Origin: Elysia crispata
Taxonomy: Eukaryota > Mollusca > Gastropoda > Plakobranchidae
Assembly (NCBI GenBank): GCA_033675545.1
Contig: JAWDGP010006752.1
Span: 311,001 to 375,000 of the forward strand
Length of the DNA: 64,000 nt
Direction of reading: 5' to 3'
A program made the translations under genes and the position numbers. The notes beneath the pieces are model-generated. The model was not told the DNA's origin. It saw only the letters and a list, made by a program, of their open reading frames with translations, and made no database searches. Below, in pieces: positions 54,384 through 64,000 of this stretch (positions within the stretch are counted from its first letter, which is position 1; each line of letters opens with the position of its first letter).

Positions 54384-54650
54384 TTCGAATCGACGAATGA
54401 ATCGATAACTTCGCAAATTTAACGTTTTCACTTGTGAAAGCACAAAGCAGAAATATAATAAAAGCGTTAAGCAATAATAGGCCGTTCGATTACTCAAGCC
54501 GTTGAGTCAATGTGATCGCTTTGTGGTTAGTGTTCGTGTGTCCATGCATTCAAGGCAACTGATGTTGGGGCCATTTACCATTTTCGGATTACATGTCGTC
54601 TCACCGGAAACGAACATGTGAGTTGGAAAATCGACCAATCAACGTGATTT
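54384..54650 (-). promoter_or_regulatory. Presumed NKTR 5' untranslated region and promoter
   Basis: The stretch upstream of exon 1 holds a CCGGAA core (54604-54609, ETS-like) and a CCAAT (54635-54639), both on the plus strand. No TATA box is evident at a convincing place. Assignment rests mainly on position, so the transcription start is unknown. Confidence 0.3.
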
Positions 54651-55845
54651 TCACATATAATAAAGAGAAAAGGTCAAGCTTTCTAAAAATGCCAAGCTCT
54701 GGTTGATTGATTCAGAATTTTCCTATGACGGCATCATATCTAAAAATAGACAATTTTCAACTTGACATAACTCCGTCACCTTTAAACTATGCAAATGAGC
54801 TAAACACCAAACGAAAGCTCAGGCAATGACGTTTAATCTCCCGTTTATTTCTTGTCTCTACCTTTAGTTATTTCCTGAGTGATGCGAGCAAAAATCATGA
54901 AGCAAGTACAAAAAATGGGGTCATCAACAGCCCCGATCAGCATCAAAAATCATAATCGGGAGTATATTTTAAAAATTCACAGAAAATCATAGAAAGTTCC
55001 TGAAAAAAAAACTAAAAGTGGGTTATGAAAGCAGGAATATCAATGAATCTTATGATATAGGGCCTAAATTTTAACCTATTTTGTTTATGAGAAACACATT
55101 TAATAGTACAGTGAATACGACGCATATTTGCTTCCTAGTGCACATTTCCGCAACTAGAGCGAGTTCACCTGTGGTACCTACTCCTAGTTTTGCTTTTTCC
55201 TTGCCAATTGACACAAATATTGAAAGCTTCCTCATGATAAGAAAAATCACTTTCTAATACCTATTTCATTGGTAATACCTCACTGTTGCGGTCCCAGTTG
55301 GATGTAAACAAATCAAGCCACAAATGGCCACACTGTTGTAAACTGCTTAGGCCTATTAAAAATAGCCAAAACAAGTTCAATATTTTGTATTGAAAAGCCT
55401 CTATTGAAGAAGTTACCATTAGATTTTTGCAAGATAATAATTTGATTAAAGATCAGGCTCCCTTTTTCATGTGCTGTGAAAATCTGGCCACTATTATGGC
55501 CACACTGTCAACATAGAACCACAACACTGTGATATTACTTATTTCATTACAATTGCAGTTTGCACAAATCTTTCAAAAATTTCAATTTGTTATGATATCA
55601 TAATCTAGATCTAGAATAGGTATTTTTTTACCTGTACACCCCTAACGCATCGGCATTCAAAATGATGTTTTTCTGATAGATTTTGATGTGCTGAAGATGC
55701 ATCTGAAGGTTTTTTTCGCCGCAAATAAATAGTTTTTGAAATATATCACTTTTTAATATGGATTATTTCTTCTTTATTAACCTACTTTGCCGTACTGATT
55801 TGCTCGAGGTAGGTGCCTTTTTGCATATTAATTACTTCCGTCTTT

Positions 55846-55913
55846 CGCGCATGCGTATTACTTTCTTTTTAGTTACTCTTTGCGCATGCGCAACCGTTAA
55901 TTGGCATGCGCAA
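55846..55913. promoter_or_regulatory. Cluster of three NRF1-type sites
   Basis: GCGCATGCGT (about 55847-55856), the perfect palindrome TGCGCATGCGCA (55881-55892) and GGCATGCGCAA (55903-55913) lie within 68 nt. NRF1 binds (T/C)GCGCA(T/C)GCGC(A/G), usually close to a transcription start. They lie 85-150 nt before the ATG at 56022 of the plus-strand ORF. Confidence 0.5.
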
Positions 55914-55997
55914 TTAAGGGCGCGTCTTTTGATCGATCGCGTCTCTTGATTCTGTCATTTCATTGTCTTTACTCAGAGGCTCAACAGCTAATGTGTA

Positions 55998-56234
55998 TTG
56001 ATCGTGATTGTGACTTACTTCATGGCTCCTTGTGATAAGTGTTCTTTAGATTATTTTCAAGCTATTGCTGAATTTTACAATAACGACGCTAGAGCTTTAA
56101 CATATTTAAGAGATCATAGTGTTTTACCATCAGAAGTGATTTGTCCACATTGTTCTTCTCAGTGTAGTTACCGTGAGGATCAGCGTGTTTGGCGCTGTAG
56201 GAAGTCTAGTGTTAGTCCTAAATCTGCGACGTAA
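55998..56234 (+). CDS. Zinc-ribbon ORF, Merlin/IS1595-type transposase N-terminus (or host-derived gene exon)
   Basis: The likely protein begins MAPCDKCSLDYFQAIAEF at the second in-frame ATG (56022). It continues with an Ala/Leu helix, HSVLPSEVICPHCSSQC and VWRCRK, giving a CPHC...WRC pair typical of the zinc ribbon that opens IS1595/ISXO2-type and eukaryotic Merlin transposases. The frame ends at TAA just inside GACGTAAGGTAAG, which could be a splice donor placed before the stop, so this may be a first exon. The NRF1 cluster upstream is unusual for a dead transposon. No intact DDE catalytic domain follows. Assignment is by motif only. Confidence 0.45.
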   Translation: MIVIVTYFMAPCDKCSLDYFQAIAEFYNNDARALTYLRDHSVLPSEVICPHCSSQCSYREDQRVWRCRKSSVSPKSAT

Positions 56235-56277
56235 GGTAAGAGCTGTAGTTATAGTAATTTTTTTTTTTTCTTAATAT

Positions 56278-56540
56278 GTGCTGTTTCTTGTCTATCCGAG
56301 TCATCTTCACCTTGATTTGATCGTACCAGGGGGGTTGAATTCCCCCCTCATTTTTTTTATAAATAAATACTTAGGGGGAGTGCCGGAATTTTTTTTAATA
56401 TTTAATGGGGGGGGTCCACCACCCCCCCCCCCCCCCCCCCAATTTTTTTCAATATTTATTTTTTTAACATTCCATAAAATTGCGAAAAAGTAGTACGTAC
56501 GATCAGGGTCAAGGTCGACCGGAAAGACAAGAAACAGCAC
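56278..56540. mobile_element. 263-bp foldback/MITE-like element
   Basis: The ends are inverted repeats: GTGCTGTTTCTTGTCT at 56278 and its exact complement ending at 56540, extending inward about 45-49 nt with small gaps to a shared GATCGTAC. The interior has G and C runs (56407-56414, 56422-56440) and T tracts. No target-site duplication is obvious. It lies between the two Merlin-like pieces. Confidence 0.75.
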
Positions 56541-57149
56541 TCTGCGTAGAGCGGGTGTAGAAGTAAAAAATTACCCTAGAATATAGGTGGCTAGGCCCTA
56601 TATGCAATATAATGCTTTCTTCAGGGTAGTTTATGCAGACTAAATGATATCAGCAATAAAGTGGCTTAGTCTCTTTTCAAGTTTGTTTTTTATTCTAAAG
56701 GGAGGCAACTCGGTTCGTTTCATATGGGAACTGGGGCATTCTGGTAGAAATCTAGATCTAGATCTAGGTCTAGATTCTATCTTTTCATAATTATAATCTG
56801 GGCGTACAAAAAGCACAACTTTATTCTATTTCTTCCTTAAAAGGAAATAAACTAATATATTATTCTCTTATTCCTTTAGAATGCGACTCGACTTTTAATC
56901 TGAGGCAACTTTACTTTTTCTCACCTTAGAGCTGCAATTGAAACTGAAAGGAAAGTAATTATGATCTACATCCAGATCTAGATCTAGAATCTAGATCTAT
57001 ATTTAGAGTATTGATCAAGTCAAGCACTCATTATTCTCTACTCTTTTTCACCTTTTATATTTATTAGGAAAATTGAAAAAGGCAGATTCTCCGTGCCTTA
57101 TCTGAAGAGATTTAAATCTAGATTGAACTCTTGGATGCAGAGTTGAGTA

Positions 57150-57320
57150 ATAAATATCAGTGCCCAAATACCAATGCCGCCAACGCCGGAAGTGCAAAAC
57201 ATCGGAGGTGGCTACAGTATGTAAAGGGAAGTCACTTTGAAAACTATAACTTCGATAAAATAATATCATTCTTGTTAGGCATACTTTATGAATCCTCAGG
57301 ACATGGTTTTCTGTTTTATT
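57150..57320 (+). pseudogene. Second Merlin/IS1595-like transposase fragment
   Basis: KGSHFENYNFDKIISFLLGI resembles the (R)KGSFFE-L---L-- segment that follows the zinc ribbon in Merlin and IS1595 transposases. The preceding CRQRRKCKTSEVATV stretch fits the same region but sits in another frame, so at least one frameshift is present. It may belong to the ORF at 55998-56234, separated by an intron or by later insertion, or be a separate copy. Confidence 0.4.
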
Positions 57321-57419
57321 TTGTTGCCGTTTATTTTCCTCCTAATAAGAGCTTAGACTTCAGAACGTTATTTTATTTTTTGGTTGACATATGAAAAAGA
57401 TCCGTTTCAAAAACTTTTT

Positions 57420-59940
57420 TGCACAGTACTCGGGAAGACGAAACAGACGGCACTTAAATAAGTTTTGTTGTCCTGCTGGTTTACATGGTAGCCACGAGCA
57501 GTTTCTGTAAAATACAGAAGCATTTCTTTCTTTCCCGACCGTATCACGTTTGCGTTAGAGGGCAGAAGATCATTCACTGATCTGGTTAGAAAGCTGATCC
57601 GAAATGGCGCCATGCGCCACTTTTCATTTCATGTGAGGACTAGGGATATCTGCAGGGCATTATCCCAATTAGGCTACTGTCCCTATTGCAGTTGCTGAAC
57701 TGATTTGTGGACCCCTTTTGAATCTTCAGCCGTATCTTATTGATGACCACGTCTTTTTTTTCTATTTTCTCTCTGCTTTTGACCACCACTTTGTTCTGGA
57801 TGACTGCGGAACTTTGTGGTCAGTTTGAATTTCCGCAATCACAACATTCTTAAGCCTTAACTTTCCATTTCCTATTCGACTGTATGGTTGGTTGCACTGT
57901 CTTCATAACCATGGGCTTGAAATCCTCAAACATGGAGAGTAGGCTGGCTTTGTCACATTTGTATTCTTTTAAGATGGATTTTAGTGGGATTTTCAGCTTT
58001 GTCTACGGTAGTACATTGCCACATCTGTGAGACCCCGAGATACCCCTAAACATCTCGTGGTGAACTTATTGGTCTTAGCCTCTATTGCCTCTACTGTAGT
58101 TGGGCAGATCTCGTAGACCATGAGTGGTCAGAGGATTTTATGGATAAGCATGAACTGTAGGCAACATACTTGGAAGGCCATATCTATTGATGGCTAAAAG
58201 GCCTTCGGTAGCAAGTTCTGTTGTTTCGAGCTCTGGTCTGATATCTTTCATGGACGAATCGTACTATCTACCAAGGCTATTAATTGATTCTTGACTGACT
58301 GTTGGTATCTGTTGATTGACTTTAACTATCTATTTTACCTTCCCTTACTGAGAGACTGCCAGATTTATGTGGTTTGAATTTCACCCTGCACCTTGCTATT
58401 AACATGCTGAGGGGCTCTAGCATTCGGCGTGTTCCGTCTTCATTTGAGCAGATTATCATTCATGAATACTTTCAAAGGGGGCATGTAGTAACCACCACCT
58501 AGATTTGTCGGACCTGCGCTTCCTTGTTCTGTTTTAAGATGACTTCCATAGCCATGACAAACAGAATTGGAGATATGGTACAGTCCATGACAATTCCAAT
58601 TTACAAGATGATCCAGTCTGTGGTGTTGCTATCGGTGGAGAACCTCATCCGAAAACCGTTGAAATAGTCATCTAGCAACACTTGTATATCCTACGGAACA
58701 TGATATCATCCTCAGGGCCAGCTGAATCATTTGGTATAGTACCACTCTGTGCGCAACTGCCGGATCCAGCCATGCGACGCCGAGGTTAAGTTTCTCCGAT
58801 TTAGTCCTTTGAATGGATTCCCAGACCACCATTGCATGCTCTAAGCATCCAGAAACTCCGAAGATGCCTCCTTTCTGTAGCGATGAATTTCTGTACCCAT
58901 TTTCGGTAAGATATTTTTGAAGCGGTATGCCATGACTGAGGATAATATGTTTTCTTCTACATTCAACAGTGAGATTGGTCGAAACCGATTTATTTCACTC
59001 GAGTTTTGCTCCTTAAGAATATAAACTTCTTCAGCAGACATCTACGGCCCACAGATCTTGAAGTTGTCCTATTCTCCTCAAAGATTTTTGTATAACCGCC
59101 TTAGAACATTTGGACATCTTTTATAGAGTAGATAAGGCGCGTCATTGGGCCCAGGAGCTGACTTGGTTCTTGCTTTTTGTACTGCTGCATTGATTCCATC
59201 CAAGTTTGGTAATCTGTTAGTTAATTTTTCTCAGGGAGCAACTGGCCGCACGAGATTTTCAGGTTCGCTTTGAGGTATTTCTCTATCTGAATTAAAATTG
59301 GGTCAAAATATGTTTTTCTCATATGGGTCTCATGCTGTTCTTTGGATACTGAAAGGGAACCTGATCTTAGGTGCTGATAGGGTTGTCTTGCGAATGGGTC
59401 TTTAAAAAAGCGTTCCTGATTTTTTTTTTTTTTCCCATTGACTTCGTCTCGTCCTTGCGGATTCTGCTCAGTTCAGTGCTGAGGGTCTTGCGTGCAAACC
59501 TTGCCGAAATTGGGGCAGCCCGTTTTTCTCTTCTCTTCTTTTCATCTGTTTTCTCAGGTTTTTCTTCTACTTGCGCAGTTTCCATTTCACGCTGTCGTCT
59601 GCTTTCCTTTTTTCTCTTTTGACTTGATATTGTTTAACCACGAAGGTACGCTCGTATTTAGACATGTTTGGTACATTATGTCATCAAAAGTGTTAAGTTT
59701 GTGCTCCAGAGTGTTCTTCGAGTGAGCTTGTCTAGTTGAAGGACTATTTTGCTATCCAGAGCTTTCCATTGTTTTATTGTACTTACAGGTGGAAAATTGA
59801 TCTGGTGTTTAACGTTGATGAGCTGTCGATGTTCTTCGTCTGACTCCTTAATGTGGATTTCCTCAGCGTTTCCGACGTCATATCTACCTACACAGTGCGC
59901 TCCTGTTAACTCATCGAACCATTCAAACATCCCATTTTAG
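57420..59940 (-). mobile_element. Decayed LINE with reverse transcriptase (family B, NeSL/HERO-like?)
   Basis: Minus-strand similarity in LINE order: basic N-terminal part (RREKRAAPISARFARKTL, about 59370-59585); RT fingers NSSEINRFRPISLLNVE (about 58850-59035); LEHA-VVWESIQ and VAWLD blocks, then a palm region with NLGGGYYMPPLKVF (about 58380-58860); then a C-terminal part with ELATEGLLAINRYGLP and MAPFRISFLTRSVNDLLPSN (about 57480-58290). Stops and frameshifts are many. The RT type resembles elements with a C-terminal restriction-like endonuclease, but that domain is not visible. Clade placement is tentative. Confidence 0.7.
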
Positions 59941-60207
59941 TCCTGTGGATCTTCATCCCTCTTTCGGTGGAAAATCTTCTACCACATTAGACCGTCGGGC
60001 GTTTCCAGTAGTGATCGAATAGTCACCGATTGATCCATCATTCTCCCTCATTCTCTCCTCCTTTCGATGGATCATGATAACATGTTTCTTTATAGACTTA
60101 AAAAAAAGAAAAGAAAAGGGGTTCTGCAATAAATTCCATCATTGCCACCATGTAAACAAACTGGATTTTAATGAATGACGAAATAGTTTTTGTGTGCCAA
60201 AGAAAAG

Positions 60208-60602
60208 CCTACATATGGGCTCTGGGCAGGAGACAGGATCTCTCACGGCAAAGCATGTGCGCAACTCAGAAGGCAAGGTGTCGTCACAACAAAGCCCCAT
60301 TATGGGATCTAAGCAGACGGCAGGTTCTCCTCCCGTTAAAGCCCACATGTTGATGCATCCCAGCATGCGGACGGGCCTCAGAGCAGAGGGTGGATCTCCT
60401 CATGATTAAGCCCAAATATGTACATAATTATGTAGAGGGCGCATTCTCCTCTCGGTAAAGTCCATAAATTATACATGTATGATATCTGCGCAGAAGGCGG
60501 TTTTTACTTACGGCAAAGTCCTTATATCGGCGCATAGTGGAAGGCAGATTCTTCATACGACAAAGTCCATATACAGGTTCCCCTCACGGCAATGCTCACA
60601 GG
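60208..60602. repeat. Eight-unit degenerate minisatellite
   Basis: Roughly eight units of 40-60 nt with approximate pattern GCGCAGAAGGCAGGTTCTC, then CTCACGGCAAAGCCCATAT, strongly diverged. No coding frame persists across units. Confidence 0.65.
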
Positions 60603-60604
60603 TA

Positions 60605-60998
<394 letters not shown>

Positions 60999-61389
60999 AA
61001 TATAAGGTCAATAAATGTAAGTTTTGCAATGCAGCTTTGTGAATAATTGCGAAGCACTGAAAAATAGAAAAAAGGTAAAGCGCAGTTCTAAAATATACGA
61101 ACCATAAGAAAGCACGTGAAATTTCGGTTTAACTTCAACTTAACCCGGTCGGATGAAGAAATAATAAAAAAAAAATTGTAACTAAGGCTAAAATTTTGGG
61201 TGGAAACCATAAAACGAGGTCAAAACGTTATCCAGTAAGTGGATAACGTCGAGTAGACAATCGCACACAGACACATACACACACCACGGCTGGATCAAAG
61301 AGCTCCGATAAAAGAGGAGTGGGTGGGTAGGTGTGTGTGTGGGGGATTCTTTAAAATTGTTTTAGGTATCAGTCACCGGAGTGGCATAG

Positions 61390-62079
<690 letters not shown>

Positions 62080-62247
62080 TGTGGGATATGTACCTTTGGG
62101 CTATTGATAAAACAATGATAATAGTATTTCATAGTTAATAGTTTTATTAATCGCTTTATTCCTCCGTTAATTCCCCTCATTACTTCTTTAAGTCCACCTT
62201 TTCTCGTCATATAGTTTTATTAATCGCTTAAAGGTACATATCCCACA
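62080..62247. mobile_element. 168-bp MITE
   Basis: A perfect 18-nt terminal inverted repeat (TGTGGGATATGTACCTTT at 62080-62097, its complement at 62230-62247) extends imperfectly to about 34 nt (GCTATTGATAAAAC against GCGATTAATAAAAC). An ATAGTTTTATTAATCGCTT segment occurs twice inside. No coding capacity; target duplication uncertain. Confidence 0.8.
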
Positions 62248-63720
62248 ATTATTTTTACAATCATATGCTGAAGGAATGCCAATATGAGTCTAACTCTTGA
62301 ATTTATTCTTAAATTAAAATCTCCATCGCCTACGGAAGGAGTTTTAGAGCTAATAATTTAACAGTTGAAATGAAGGAGAGAAAATAACCAAGAAGCAACT
62401 ATGGAAAAAAATATCAATATCAGTTATACAGAAACCTTATTTTGATAAAGAATTATACAACCAACTGGGTCGAGAAAATAGATTTCAACACAACACGTGG
62501 GAAAAATCGACCAATAAAGAACAACCTCCAACTAGCTGCGCCGTAATCCTGAACTGTAAGTTACGTATATCAGACATAATTAATTGCAAGAGCACTTTAG
62601 GCGTCTGGACATTGGATTGCCGGATCGAGCAAAGCACTTGCCCCTTAAATCTTTGTATTTTTTGCTAATGTATATATTGAAGAAATTTTATCATTTTTGG
62701 TACATATTGCGGTAAAAATCAAGCAAGACGAATGCAGTTCAGAAGTCGTATTGAAGCAAAGCCCTCTATATAGCTAACTATAGAGATGGCCTTGGTTCAA
62801 GTCTTTCTAAGAAAGAACAACTTAGCTACCTTTTTTTTTTCATCATCTCATCTCTTGATAATGTAACAATGCGTGCTTATAGATATAATAATGATGAAGC
62901 TCAACTGAAAATTATAAACTTTAGAATACTGGAAATGGGGCATCCCATTTGTAACGGTAATTTTTTCTCCTAAAAGGCAAGTCAGCCAGCTTATTAAAGA
63001 AAAACAAAAACACACACATAAAAAAAAAAAAAAACAAGAAAAAAATTCCATCAAACTACTTCCTAAAGTATAGGAAATTACTAAAGCGCGTCTAGTAATA
63101 ACTTCTAGATAACCTTAGAGGAGGTATTTTTCTTGACGATCGTGGAACTTAAATTTTCTACGCCTTTAGATTATTACGGAAGGCATGTGGTGTCTCTCTT
63201 TAAACGAAATGGTGTATTATGTGATCTAACGATGCTTGTTGACAGAGAATTGAATTTTCTTTCTTTTTCCTTTTTTGTGTAAAACATATTGGCCCAAATA
63301 GTAATATTTAAATATGATACAGGCCCCTGACATTTACAAACTTTTCGAACACCAACGGAGCTTACATGCTGTAAAATTTAGCAATAAATATTTCAACAAT
63401 AACTTTTAAAGAAAAATAATCACCAAAATGGGCTTTTTAATAAGCCAGATATATAAATACAATCTGCTGAGCGTAATGAAGGCTTAAGTTTACAGCATAC
63501 TAGTACTAATATAAGGTTTTAAATCTAAAGGAGCAGTCATATCATAGTTATCGTTAAAACTAATCTTTTTCAACACGCTCAGCGTAAGGGAATGCCGTCA
63601 CTAAGTAGGGGAATTTCGTTTTGAAGGTCTTCAGGTTGAAGCTTTGCACGCATGTCAAGACGAGGCGATCGTTCCTGCATGACCTCTCCAAGCAGGGTCG
63701 ATGGGTGTGTCGCCGTCTGC
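62248..63720. other. Intergenic, no gene seen
   Basis: AT-rich sequence without sustained open frames or recognised RNA genes. Confidence 0.4.
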
Positions 63721-63739
63721 TGTTTGTGTATACTTTACA

Positions 63740-63866
63740 GAACTTCGATGTGATTGGTCGCTAGACGGGATCGAAGCCTGTTGATAATGTGTTGTGGTTA
63801 CTTAGATGTTCGCCATGCCAATGGACATTTCAAATGGCGGATTCAAACATTGATTTGTGGTACTGA
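63740..63866 (+). promoter_or_regulatory. Possible promoter and start of a further plus-strand gene
   Basis: An inverted CCAAT (ATTGG, about 63752) and a direct CCAAT (about 63817) precede AAATGGCGG (63832-63840), a YY1-type element often overlapping the initiator ATG of housekeeping genes. The ATG at 63834 opens MADSNIDLWY and then stops unless spliced. Very tentative. Confidence 0.2.
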
Positions 63867-64000
63867 AGTGAAGATTTAAGAATTTAAATATATCGTGCAC
63901 ACGGTAGATCCAACCTGAACAGAATAGAAACAGTAAAGAGCGAATCCCCTGCATACTGTCACAAGAGTTTCGCAACGCAGGTTTAGATGTCCTCGTTTGT

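Overview
This is a window from an animal nuclear genome. It is AT-rich and full of GT-AG introns, with long dinucleotide and trinucleotide microsatellites, several LINE fragments, a DIRS-type retroelement fossil, small inverted-repeat elements and one intact tRNA gene. A metazoan-type NKTR/PPIG SR-cyclophilin gene, together with the repeat content, suggests a marine invertebrate, most likely a mollusc. The mollusc assignment is inference.

One host gene dominates. A minus-strand gene runs from an ATG at 54383 to a stop at 13131. I resolved 25 coding exons, all with GT-AG introns. Their lengths sum to 4893 nt, an unbroken frame of 1630 codons plus stop. Exons 2-8 encode a large-type cyclophilin (peptidyl-prolyl isomerase) domain. 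Exons 9-12 carry a Lys/Glu-rich linker and the conserved NKTR/PPIG blocks (DEIPDVPFQNFLYRG, SGRKLKGRG, TPPHWK). Exons 13-25 encode a very long Arg/Ser-rich tail with two further NKTR hallmarks (HWKPGQKP and KWQPPDED) and end in an RS domain. This is the NKTR/PPIG/Moca class of nuclear-speckle cyclophilins that work with pre-mRNA splicing.

Left flank (1-13130): a 52-nt inverted-repeat pair around 1.1 kb (54-1157), CT/CA microsatellites, an intact tRNA-Ser(AGA) at 1496-1577, a broken DIRS retroelement on the minus strand (about 2750-6360), a LINE 3' fragment (6945-7530), homopolymer and TTA repeats, then the 3' flank of the cyclophilin gene.

Introns: LINE 3' fragments of one family (30205-30618, 37175-37420, and a copy with a 5' inversion at 40570-41390), tRNA-derived SINE heads, two diverged copies of an unidentified 0.8-kb repeat (34660-35440 and 47080-47900), a three-unit degenerate tandem repeat (49262-49800), and a decayed coiled-coil ORF in intron 1.

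Right flank (54400-64000): the presumed cyclophilin promoter; a cluster of NRF1-type GCATGCGC sites just before a small plus-strand zinc-ribbon ORF resembling the N-terminus of a Merlin/IS1595-type transposase (55998-56234), with a second related fragment near 57150-57320; a 263-bp inverted-repeat element between them; a decayed LINE with RT on the minus strand (about 57420-59940); an eight-unit degenerate repeat; long TAG and CT microsatellites; and a 168-bp MITE (62080-62247).
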